Assembly: GCA_022729835.1 (NCBI GenBank)
Contig: DZBC01000068.1
Location: forward strand, 1-9,556
Origin: Sulfuricurvum sp.
Lineage (GTDB): Bacteria; Campylobacterota; Campylobacteria; Campylobacterales; Sulfurimonadaceae
Length of the DNA: 9,556 bases
Direction of reading: 5' to 3'
Part shown: positions 1-6,658 of the stretch, one piece after another
Numbering within the stretch: position 1 is the stretch's first letter
Layout of the letters: the number at the start of each line of letters is the position of its first letter
Position numbers and translations under genes: made by a program
Notes under the pieces: model-generated
Told to the model about the DNA's origin: nothing
Database searches by the model: none
Seen by the model: only the letters and a program-made list of their open reading frames with translations

Positions 1-1144
1 CCACCTTCTCTTTGACCGCCAAAAAGTGCTCGGTGTTAACCCGCACGTCGCGCAGACGCAAGGAGAGCAGCGCCGCTTCGTTGACAAAGGCGGCAAGCGC
101 TGCGCCGCTAAAGCCCGTGCTCATCGCCGCGATCTCTTCAAGCTTCACATCATGGGGGATATGGCGCAGATATTTGCCCAAAATCGCCTCGCGCTCTTTG
201 GGTGTGGGCAGCTCGACGAAGATGCGCCGATCAAAGCGCCCTGCGCGCAGCAGCGCAGCGTCCATCACTTCGATGTTGTTGGTGGCGGCGAGCACCACCA
301 CGCCGCTGCTCTCCTCAAAGCCGTCCATTTCGGTGAGCAACTGATTGAGCGTCGCTTCGCGCTCATCGTTGCGCAGCCCGTCGCGCTTTTTGCCCACTGC
401 GTCGATCTCATCGATAAAAATGATAGAGGGGGCGTTTCGCTTGGCCGTGCCAAAGAGCTCATGCACCCGCTTCGCACCCATCCCCACATAAATCTGCACA
501 AACGACGCGCCACTCTGATAAAAAAATGGCACATCCGCCTCTGCCGCGACCGCCTTGGCGATCATCGTCTTACCCACACCTGGAGGCCCTACCAAGAGCA
601 CGCCTCTGGGCATTCGTGCACCAAAACTATGGTAGCGCTTGGGGTTTTTGAGAAAATCGATGATCTCTTCAAGATCCTCTTTGACCTCACTCACGCCGCC
701 GATGTCGCTAAAGCGTACTTTTGAGCGCACCGGAGTGACACAGCTATACTCCGGCATCAGCGTCTCTTGGGCGGCCTCAAGCTGGAGTGTACGCCGATGA
801 GGAAGTAGCCGCCACAGCGCGTAACCGCCGCCACCTACAAGCAGCGCAATCGCCGCATAGAGCAGCCACGCCCATGAGACGGCATGATCGACGCGGATGT
901 TGTCTAGCATCGTTTTTTCAAGCTGAGCACGCGTGATGCGAAAAACTCCGTTTTGAGTGGTATGAAAGTAGCAAAACTCTTCACCAAGCACCGCTTTTTC
1001 CACCTGCTTTGAAGCGATAAGGTTGCGCGCCTCTTGTAAGGTGATGAGTCGGCTGTTGTCACGCAACAAAGCCACCAGCAGCAGCAACACAATCATAAGC
1101 GCCGAAGCGATCAACACCAAGCGATTACTTTTAAAGTTCACCAT
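1..1144 (-). CDS. FtsH-like membrane-anchored AAA+ protein (C-terminal part beyond window)
   Basis: The reading frame starts at an ATG at 1144 and stays open to the window edge, giving 381 residues. Seen: a hydrophobic segment at about 8-27, a periplasmic stretch of about 60 residues, a second membrane segment at about 90-113, then an AAA+ domain. Walker A is GPPGVGKT (186-193), Walker B IIFIDEID (241-248), sensor 1 AATNN (286-290), and the arginine fingers are R300 and R303 in RAGRFDR. The pore loop reads YVG (219-221), where E. coli FtsH has FVG. The layout and spacing match FtsH, an ATP-dependent membrane protease. The zinc-protease half (HExxH) would lie left of position 1, so proteolytic activity cannot be judged. 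The helix usually reading GFSGADL is GFSGAAL here (344-350). The start has a good AGGAG site and lies inside the 3' end of mtaB (14-base overlap), indicating translational coupling. From memory it corresponds to HP0286/Cj1005c, a paralogue separate from the main FtsH of these bacteria. Confidence 0.9.
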   Translation of the reverse strand, partial: MVNFKSNRLVLIASALMIVLLLLVALLRDNSRLITLQEARNLIASKQVEKAVLGEEFCYFHTTQNGVFRITRAQLEKTMLDNIRVDHAVSWAWLLYAAIALLVGGGGYALWRLLPHRRTLQLEAAQETLMPEYSCVTPVRSKVRFSDIGGVSEVKEDLEEIIDFLKNPKRYHSFGARMPRGVLLVGPPGVGKTMIAKAVAAEADVPFFYQSGASFVQIYVGMGAKRVHELFGTAKRNAPSIIFIDEIDAVGKKRDGLRNDEREATLNQLLTEMDGFEESSGVVVLAATNNIEVMDAALLRAGRFDRRIFVELPTPKEREAILGKYLRHIPHDVKLEEIAAMSTGFSGAALAAFVNEAALLSLRLRDVRVNTEHFLAVKEKV

Positions 1145-2375
1145 AATTTTGCTCCTTGCTTACTTCATAGTTTTCAATATGAATCCATTCACCGCGAATA
1201 TCTTCGCTGGAGCGGACAGATATTTTGTTGAAAAACTGGTCATATCCCTCGTAAAGTCCCTCTTTTTCGCTCTCAAAAAGCACCTCTAGCACCCCTTGCT
1301 TTATGCGAAAAGCGTGGTTGTTCGCATCGACAATGGCCTGCAACTGCGCCATGCGTGCTCGTGAGACGTCGCCGCCCACCGTGGATTTCATGAATGCCGA
1401 TGGCGTGCCCTCACGCGGTGAGTAGGTAAAGGCGTGCAGATGGGTCAGCCCCAAACGCTCAAAATGCGCCAACGCCTCGCTCCAGATCGCCTCGCTCTCG
1501 CCGGGATGTCCCACGATAAAGTCCGTCCCCAGCGCAAAACCCCTCTCCCGCAGACGTTCAAAAAGTGCTACGTCACTCTCAAAACGGTTGCGGCGGTTCA
1601 TGAGCCGAAGCATGTGAGGCGACGTATGCTGAATGGCTACATGTAAGTGCCGCTCCAACCACGGCTCGCCCAAAATCTCTTCAAAAGCCGCATTGATCTG
1701 GATGGGTTCGAGTGAACCGACACGGATACGCCGCACCCCGCGAATAAGGCTCATGCGTCCCATCAGAGCGGCGATACTGCGCCCCTCTCCTGCGCCATAA
1801 CTGCCCACATTGGTGCCCGTGAGAATAAACTCCCCAAAACCGTTTTGCGCCAGAATCCGCACCTGCTCTAGGATATTCTCCTCATCCATTGACCTAGCGT
1901 CACCGCGCACAAAGGGGATGATGCAGTAGTTACAGCGAAAGTTGCACCCCTCTTGGATCTTGATGAAGGCGCGGCTTTTGCCCACAAACTCGCCGACGAT
2001 GGCATCATCCACAAAACTCAGATCACCCGGGGTGAAGAAGCGCTCTTTTTGAGAGAGCAGCGTATTGATTTTGGTTTTTTCGCTCTGTCCAAATACCCCA
2101 AAAACACGCTTGCTCTCAAACAGAGCCTCACCCTTGGTGTGCGCTCCGCAGCCCGTGAGGTAGACGCGCACACGTCCCTCTTTTTCGATCTGCGAAAGGT
2201 AGCTGCGCACCGTCGTGTCGGCGCCGTTGGTGACGGTGCAGGAGTTGAGCACGATGATGTCGGCCTCATCTTCGTTTTGGGTCAATTCATAATCACGCAG
2301 TGCGCCCATCATCACCTGTGAGTCAAAGAGATTGGTGCGACACCCGAAGGTTTTAAAAAAAACCTTCTCTTTCAC
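1131..2375 (-). CDS. mtaB: tRNA t6A37 methylthiotransferase MtaB (radical SAM)
   Basis: A 414-residue methylthiotransferase that adds a methylthio group to N6-threonylcarbamoyladenosine at position 37 of ANN-decoding tRNAs, using two 4Fe-4S clusters and S-adenosylmethionine. Seen: an N-terminal UPF0004 domain with cluster cysteines C12, C46 and C76; the radical SAM CxxxCxxC motif at C144, C148 and C151 in CNFRCNYC, followed by IIPFVRG; and a C-terminal region from about 355 in the place of the TRAM RNA-binding domain. MtaB rather than MiaB is favoured by SRAFIKIQEGCN before the triad and by HAFTYSPREGTPSA. It is somewhat shorter than the B. subtilis enzyme (about 450 residues). The start codon is GTG at 2375, overlapping the TGA of the channel gene by four bases (GTGA), with a strong AAGGAGAGG site inside that gene. 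Its own 3' end carries the ribosome site of the FtsH-like gene. A hairpin with a T8 run sits just after the start. Confidence 0.93.
   Translation of the reverse strand: MKEKVFFKTFGCRTNLFDSQVMMGALRDYELTQNEDEADIIVLNSCTVTNGADTTVRSYLSQIEKEGRVRVYLTGCGAHTKGEALFESKRVFGVFGQSEKTKINTLLSQKERFFTPGDLSFVDDAIVGEFVGKSRAFIKIQEGCNFRCNYCIIPFVRGDARSMDEENILEQVRILAQNGFGEFILTGTNVGSYGAGEGRSIAALMGRMSLIRGVRRIRVGSLEPIQINAAFEEILGEPWLERHLHVAIQHTSPHMLRLMNRRNRFESDVALFERLRERGFALGTDFIVGHPGESEAIWSEALAHFERLGLTHLHAFTYSPREGTPSAFMKSTVGGDVSRARMAQLQAIVDANNHAFRIKQGVLEVLFESEKEGLYEGYDQFFNKISVRSSEDIRGEWIHIENYEVSKEQNYGEL
2346..2367 (-). other. Hairpin with T8 run at the start of mtaB
   Basis: Codons 3-10 of mtaB form a perfect inverted repeat: arms GAAGGTTTT (2359-2367 read on the minus strand) and AAAACCTTC (2346-2354), with a four-base T loop. 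In the mRNA this is a 9-bp stem beginning about nine bases after the A/G of the GTG start. The run of eight T (plus-strand A at 2355-2362) spans part of one arm and the loop. Such a structure could slow initiation at an otherwise strong, coupled ribosome site, and the U8 run is a possible slippage site. Both roles are inference; the peptide here (KVFFKTFGC) fits the family's normal N-terminus. Confidence 0.5.
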
Positions 2376-4057
2376 ACCACCTCTCCTTGCATAGGCATGG
2401 AGCGCTCACGCTGTACATGTATGCGTTGGGTCGGATAAGCGATGGTAATGTCCGCTTCGGCATTGAAGGCATCGACGATATCGGCGGATATAGCACTGCG
2501 CAGAGCGAGCGTGGCATAGGCGTTGGTCAGGTACCAACTACTGATACACAGGCCATTTTCTTTGATAAAAACAAAGATGCGCGGCTCGACGTTGGAGTTT
2601 TTGAGGTTGTAGCTAGAGCGTAGCTTGTTGAGCTGTTTGCGGGTAATGTCGGTGTAACCCTTGGCGTATTTGCGGGTGATCTCTTTGGCGAGATGCGCGG
2701 CTTTTTTGTGGTTGGAGTCAAAGGTGATGGTGATGTCGATGCCATCCCACACCGTCTTTAGCGCATGGTGGGAGTAGTTGGCGATCATCATCGTAAAGAC
2801 GTAGTTGTTGGGCACGAAGATGATGCGCCCCGCGCGGCGGTTGATCTCATAGGAGGTGAGCGTGACGTCTTCGAGCATGGTGATGCGCAGTAGCGAGATA
2901 TCAAGCACGTCGCCCACATAGACCATGCCGTCTTTTTCGACGCGGATGCGATCACCCACGTGGATAGAACCGCCAAAGACAATCACCAGCCAACCCAATA
3001 TACTCATAAACCAGTCACGCATCGCAATGGCGATACCGGCTGAAGCAAACCCCAGCACCGTTACCAGATAGCCCACCTTATCGATGTAGGTGAAAAAGAT
3101 GATCAGTATAATGAGTGTTATATTGACGAAGGTGATGATCTTGTTGGCCATATAGAAGCGTTCATTGTCGGTGATGTAGCGCTTGATGATGTATTTGAGC
3201 ACAAAAAAGACCACCAGCAACACTACAATTGTGATTCCCAAATTAAAGAGTTTCACGCCTTGCTTTTTGATCTCTTTGTCTACATGTAACTCCATCTCAT
3301 CCATACGTTTTTTATAGAGCTCTCCGGTGGCCTTATGGGTCTCCATGCCATTTTCAAAGTGTTGTAGTTTTTTGCCCACCACCGTTAGTTCATCGGTGTA
3401 TCGTGAGGCGTTCTCATCGAGTAATTGCATCGCTTCAAGTGCTTTTTTGCGCTCTGAGAGGGCATTGGTGAGGCTGCGCAGCTCTTTACCGCGCCCTACA
3501 TAGTCGCTATAGACACCATCGAGTCGCTTTTTAAATGAGATGCCCGTGAAGATATCAAAGGGGTTGCTGATATCGGGCGCGGATTCGACCTCTTCGGGTT
3601 TGAGCAGGGCGGCGAAGGGGGCGTCGGCGTGATCTTTGAGGAGGGTAAGCTGATCTTGCAAGATCAGCTCTTTGTTGACCAAAAAGTCATACTGCTCGCG
3701 CTGGTCGCTGTTTTTGCGGATTTTGGAGAGCTCTTTGATCTCTTTTTGGATCTGTTCCAATCGGCTCTTAACGTCGTGGTACTTGAGGTAGGAGCCGTAG
3801 CTGTTTTGCCAGACGCTCTGGCGTGAAAGAACCTCGTCGGCACGCTCCAGATCACTTTTGAGCTGACGGAGTTGCTCCTCTTTTTGGGCCTCTTCCTGCG
3901 CCATACGCTCCTCTTTCGCCAAAATCTCCTCTTGGGCTTTGGCCTGGGCCAGAAGCTTTTGCGACAATGCTTTGTGTTCGCGCTCCGTCATATTTGATTC
4001 GGGGCTTTGTGCCCAGAGTACGGCGCAGAGTGCGGGGATGATCAGCCACAGACGCAT
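2372..4057 (-). CDS. MscS-family mechanosensitive channel with large periplasmic coiled-coil domain
   Basis: A 561-residue inner-membrane protein of the small-conductance mechanosensitive channel family, which opens on membrane tension to release solutes in hypo-osmotic shock. Seen: a signal peptide (1-16, ending LWA), a long charged, heptad-rich stretch at about 24-125 and further helical sequence to about 265 that should be periplasmic, then three membrane segments (about 269-290, 305-325 and the pore region 328-362 with LGFASAGIAIAMRDW). The MscS beta domain follows: VGDRIRV (367-373) and the family signature RIIFVPNN (411-418). Three membrane spans after a cleaved signal put the C-terminal domain in the cytoplasm, as in MscS. 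It is about twice the length of E. coli MscS because of the N-terminal domain, in the manner of MscK-like proteins. Its ATG follows the aroB stop with no gap, with GAGGT as ribosome site, and its end overlaps mtaB. Ion selectivity and gating are not predictable. Confidence 0.9.
   Translation of the reverse strand: MRLWLIIPALCAVLWAQSPESNMTEREHKALSQKLLAQAKAQEEILAKEERMAQEEAQKEEQLRQLKSDLERADEVLSRQSVWQNSYGSYLKYHDVKSRLEQIQKEIKELSKIRKNSDQREQYDFLVNKELILQDQLTLLKDHADAPFAALLKPEEVESAPDISNPFDIFTGISFKKRLDGVYSDYVGRGKELRSLTNALSERKKALEAMQLLDENASRYTDELTVVGKKLQHFENGMETHKATGELYKKRMDEMELHVDKEIKKQGVKLFNLGITIVVLLVVFFVLKYIIKRYITDNERFYMANKIITFVNITLIILIIFFTYIDKVGYLVTVLGFASAGIAIAMRDWFMSILGWLVIVFGGSIHVGDRIRVEKDGMVYVGDVLDISLLRITMLEDVTLTSYEINRRAGRIIFVPNNYVFTMMIANYSHHALKTVWDGIDITITFDSNHKKAAHLAKEITRKYAKGYTDITRKQLNKLRSSYNLKNSNVEPRIFVFIKENGLCISSWYLTNAYATLALRSAISADIVDAFNAEADITIAYPTQRIHVQRERSMPMQGEVV
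3648..3669. repeat. Perfect 22-bp palindrome inside the channel gene
   Basis: AGCTGATCTTG (3648-3658) is followed immediately by its exact reverse complement (3659-3669), with no spacer. It lies in the codons for ELILQDQL in the periplasmic helical region of the MscS-type protein. By simple arithmetic with equal base frequencies, about 0.002 perfect 22-bp palindromes are expected in a window this long. It could act as an mRNA hairpin, a cruciform or a protein site, or be a by-product of Leu/Gln/Asp/Ile codons; nothing in the sequence decides between these. Confidence 0.6.
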
Positions 4058-5107
4058 TTAAACCTCACTGTAGCGTGCGAGCACGCCCTTGATAAGTGCC
4101 GCGTCGATATCGTCGCGCAGAGCGACGCCGCCGATGCCTTGGGGGATGATAAAGGTGATGGAGTGATCACTGCTCTTTTTGTCCAGAAAAAAGGCGTCGT
4201 AAAACGCCTCTACATCCTTGATGCCGTAGTGTACGGGCAGGCCGTAGCGCTCTAGGAGCGCCTTGACGCGCATAGCCTCGTGTGGCGACATCATGCCCAG
4301 TTCGCAGGCGACCTCATTGGCCATAACCATGCCGATGGCGACCGTTTCACCGTGCAGAAATCGGGTGTAGGCGGTCTCATTTTCGATGACGTGACCAAAG
4401 GTGTGTCCATAATTGAGCGCGGCGCGAAGCCCCTGCTCTTTTTCATCTTGAGCCACCACTTCGGCTTTGATGCGTACTGCTTGTTTGATGGCGGTTTTGA
4501 GATGCTCCGGTTCGCGCAGATCGTGCGCATCAAGCCAATCAAAAAAGGCCGCATCAAAAGTCACGGCCATTTTGAGCATCTCCGCTACTCCCGCGGCGAA
4601 CTCACGCGGCGGCAAGCTCGAGAGAAAGTACGGATCGATATAGACCGCTTTAGGCTGATGAAACAGCCCTACAAGGTTTTTGCCAAAGCGGTTGTTGATG
4701 CCTGTCTTGCCGCCGACACTCGCATCAACTTGGGAGAGCAGCGTGGTGGGAATCTGCACAAAATCAATACCGCGCTGATAGATACCGGCGGCAAAACCAC
4801 ACATATCGCCGATTACCCCACCGCCAAAGGCGATCAAAAGTGATTTGCGGTTGAGTCTGTGTTCAAAGAGCCGGTCCAAAATGTACTCGATGGTCTGTAG
4901 GCCCTTGTGTTGCTCACCATCGGGGACGGTAACGACATAGCACTCGTCGGCGCTCAGCCTAGAGAGCAGATAACCCAGATGCAACCCAGCGACTTTAGGG
5001 TTGGTGATGATGGCCACCTTGCCTTTGAAATGTAGCGTGCTAAGTGGGTCAATGTGGATCGGGTAGGAGTGGTCGATCTCATGCTTGAGTGCGATATTAA
5101 GTGTCAT
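4058..5107 (-). CDS. aroB: 3-dehydroquinate synthase
   Basis: The 349-residue enzyme of the second shikimate step, converting DAHP to 3-dehydroquinate in the cytoplasm with NAD and a divalent metal (zinc or cobalt). Seen: the NAD-binding GGGVIGDMCGFAA (95-107), PTTLLSQVDASVGGKTGIN (120-138) with the following NRFGKNLVGLFHQP, and the metal ligands E176, H235 (in NYGHTFGH) and H252 (in LHGE), with H239 at the catalytic position. Length and motif spacing match bacterial AroB throughout, so it should be functional. The N-terminus fits the family, but upstream of the ATG at 5107 there is only a weak match to a ribosome site. It is the first gene of the compact block aroB, channel, mtaB, FtsH-like; its TAA directly abuts the ATG of the channel gene. 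A 77-base spacer holding a possible -10 box and a palindrome separates it from the RCK-type gene upstream. Confidence 0.97.
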   Translation of the reverse strand: MTLNIALKHEIDHSYPIHIDPLSTLHFKGKVAIITNPKVAGLHLGYLLSRLSADECYVVTVPDGEQHKGLQTIEYILDRLFEHRLNRKSLLIAFGGGVIGDMCGFAAGIYQRGIDFVQIPTTLLSQVDASVGGKTGINNRFGKNLVGLFHQPKAVYIDPYFLSSLPPREFAAGVAEMLKMAVTFDAAFFDWLDAHDLREPEHLKTAIKQAVRIKAEVVAQDEKEQGLRAALNYGHTFGHVIENETAYTRFLHGETVAIGMVMANEVACELGMMSPHEAMRVKALLERYGLPVHYGIKDVEAFYDAFFLDKKSSDHSITFIIPQGIGGVALRDDIDAALIKGVLARYSEV

Positions 5108-5120
5108 GGGAATAAGAATC

Positions 5121-5130
5121 TTTGATCAAA
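5121..5130. repeat. 10-bp palindrome in the aroB leader
   Basis: TTTGATCAAA is a perfect palindrome 14 bases upstream of the aroB start, between the candidate -10 element and the start codon. It could be an operator half-site pair or chance; a 10-bp palindrome is not rare enough to decide. Confidence 0.3.
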
Positions 5131-5142
5131 AATGTTGGTTAA

Positions 5143-5148
5143 ATAATA
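5143..5148 (-). promoter_or_regulatory. Possible -10 element for the aroB operon
   Basis: TATTAT on the minus strand, in an AT-rich stretch about 36 bases upstream of the aroB ATG, would give a leader of roughly 28 bases. No TTGACA-like -35 box is seen at the right distance, which is common for the main sigma factor of Campylobacterota. It would allow aroB and the three genes behind it to be transcribed independently of the RCK-type gene. Confidence 0.35.
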
Positions 5149-5181
5149 CTTAGTAACGCCTTAAAAAAGCGTGAAAGAGGG

Positions 5182-6591
5182 CTAAATGCGCACTGGAATA
5201 AAGATCTGATGGTAGCTATCGAGCTTCATATAGAGCCGCTCTGTATCGATGGAAGCAAAAGCGAGCCAATCGGTTGGCACCATCTTCTCGTGAAACGGCA
5301 GACACTGCAAGAAATTATCGCGCTTGGCCAGAGCGCGGATGGGGTTTTCGGAGAGCTCCGTGACCTTGATACTGCGTGAAAAGATGGTCGCGAGTGAGCG
5401 AATGTGTTCTACTACTTGCGCCTTCTCCTGCTGAAACTCATGGGTGTAGTTGACCAGCTCCATGTTGTAACCCATCTGCTCGGAGATGTCAAAAATGGTG
5501 GTCGAAACCCGCTCAAAATCGCGGTTACCCCCCAGTATCATCACCACTTCTTGAAGCTCGACAAGTGAGCGTTCGGAGAGTTTGAGTACCGGAACATTGC
5601 ACTCATAGAGCACCTTGCGTATCCTTTGCTGAGCAAACAGACGGCGCGAAACAATCAAAAGCCCGACATGATAACGCTTCATATCTTCCAATATCACTTC
5701 TTCGGCACTGCGACTGCGGTAGCAGATATCAATCTGAACATTACGCGCAGAATGCTCTTTGATCTGCCAAAGCAGATCAATATTGCTGGGATTTAGCACT
5801 TTGACAATCAGGGAGTAGGAGGCGAAATTAGCGTTGAGATAGAGGGCTTTTTCAAGCAGATCGAGGATCTGCTTATGGTCATCACGGGCCATATCGATGT
5901 AGCAGTAGAGGTTGGTTCCAAATGGTGCGGGAAACTGCCCTAGCTCCCGCTTGATGGTACGAAACACCGACTTGAGAACCGAAGGTTCGCCCACGAGCAG
6001 CAGCAGGTCGTTGGGGTGGATCATGGTGCGCGGGGTGGGAAGCTTAAGCTCATTATTGCGGTAAATGGCGACAATACGCCAGTTTTTTTGCTCAATCACC
6101 CCGATGTGGCGGTACACAAAGGAGCTGGCAAAGGGTACCAGTACCTCCATAATTTCCCCTTCACCCAAGCCCACGTTTTGGGCGATGACAGGGACATTGG
6201 GCAGATAGTCAATCAGACGCGAGGCAAGCAGCTCGTTGGCGTTGATGTAGTGGGTGTACCTATCCTCACGCTCCATATCGAACTGATCAAGGACGATAAT
6301 GCGCAGGGTTTTGTTACATGTACGAATATTTTTGATCGTGTTTTCAATGTCGGGACGCAACTGCATCGTGATGATGACCTGTACGAACTCCTTTTTGAGC
6401 AGGTCGGAAAGCTTGTAGAAGCTCGTCGCATCGAAGGCATGAAAGATAAAACGCGAAGGATTAGCACCGGGATACTGGCGCTCTTTGGGCTCAATAATGT
6501 GGTAGATATTTTCACTACTGTGGGTCTGGATCACGCGGTCGATAAAGTGCGCACCGATGATACCGTCGGCAATGATCAAGATTTTTTTCAT
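5182..6591 (-). CDS. TrkA/RCK-type NAD-binding protein with long C-terminal tail
   Basis: A soluble protein of 469 residues resembling TrkA-type regulators of potassium transport. Seen: an N-terminal Rossmann fold (MKKILIIADGIIG, about 1-145), an RCK_C-like domain (about 145-215, with EVLVPFASSFVYRHIGVIEQ and later NDLLLLVGEPS), and a tail of about 250 residues. The tail appears to hold two alpha/beta units (about 225-340 and 345-440) reminiscent of universal stress protein folds; this last point is inference. The glycine loop reads A8-D-G10-I-I-G13, so the first glycine of the usual GxGxxG is alanine. No membrane segment is present and no Trk/Ktr or antiporter gene is in view, so its partner is unknown. 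The ATG at 6591 is chosen because AGGTGG lies five bases upstream; an in-frame GTG at 6600 has no ribosome site. A TGGTACAAT extended -10 lies upstream. Function in ion homeostasis is plausible, not shown. Confidence 0.8.
   Translation of the reverse strand: MKKILIIADGIIGAHFIDRVIQTHSSENIYHIIEPKERQYPGANPSRFIFHAFDATSFYKLSDLLKKEFVQVIITMQLRPDIENTIKNIRTCNKTLRIIVLDQFDMEREDRYTHYINANELLASRLIDYLPNVPVIAQNVGLGEGEIMEVLVPFASSFVYRHIGVIEQKNWRIVAIYRNNELKLPTPRTMIHPNDLLLLVGEPSVLKSVFRTIKRELGQFPAPFGTNLYCYIDMARDDHKQILDLLEKALYLNANFASYSLIVKVLNPSNIDLLWQIKEHSARNVQIDICYRSRSAEEVILEDMKRYHVGLLIVSRRLFAQQRIRKVLYECNVPVLKLSERSLVELQEVVMILGGNRDFERVSTTIFDISEQMGYNMELVNYTHEFQQEKAQVVEHIRSLATIFSRSIKVTELSENPIRALAKRDNFLQCLPFHEKMVPTDWLAFASIDTERLYMKLDSYHQIFIPVRI
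5759..5780. repeat. Inverted repeat (9-bp arms) in the RCK-type gene
   Basis: Arms TTGATCTGC (5759-5767) and GCAGATCAA (5772-5780) with loop CAAA form a perfect 9-bp stem within the codons for DLLWQIK. A second inverted repeat sharing the GCAGATC core lies at 5854-5874. Confidence 0.4.
5854..5874. repeat. Second inverted repeat with the same core in the RCK-type gene
   Basis: Arms AAGCAGATC (5854-5862) and GATCTGCTT (5866-5874) flank the loop GAG, a perfect 9-bp stem within the codons for KQILDLL. It shares GCAGATC with the repeat 74 bases to the left. Similar Leu/Gln/Ile/Asp codon content may explain both. Confidence 0.4.
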
Positions 6592-6625
6592 GCGGTCCAC
6601 CTTTGAGTCTGGTTGAGAGCGCGTG

Positions 6626-6634
6626 ATTGTACCA
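6626..6634 (-). promoter_or_regulatory. Extended -10 promoter element for the RCK-type gene
   Basis: The minus strand reads TGGTACAAT, a TGn extended -10 with five of six matches to TATAAT. It lies 34 bases before the ATG at 6591, in the spacer after the cupin stop, and predicts a leader of about 25-28 bases. No good -35 box is visible, as expected for an extended -10 promoter. Confidence 0.45.
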
Positions 6635-6658
6635 TGTTCGTGCGGTGAGGGGGCTGGT

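Noticed and set aside
26..724. Open plus-strand frame of 232 codons opposite the FtsH-like gene
   Set aside because: The minus strand encodes an intact AAA+ domain here; the plus frame has no recognisable domain and is a shadow.
4280..4843. Plus-strand frame of 187 codons opposite aroB
   Set aside because: Lies wholly within a highly conserved AroB core; no domain or ribosome site supports it.
5150..5181. Terminator after the RCK-type gene
   Set aside because: CGC and GGCG flank a T run but only a short, bulged stem can form and no T tail follows it.
6592..6600. GTG start at 6600 for the RCK-type gene
   Set aside because: No ribosome site precedes it, while AGGTGG lies at the right distance from the ATG at 6591.
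6016..6606. Plus-strand frame of 196 codons opposite the RCK-type gene
   Set aside because: Antisense to a clear Rossmann/RCK sequence; its translation shows no family features.
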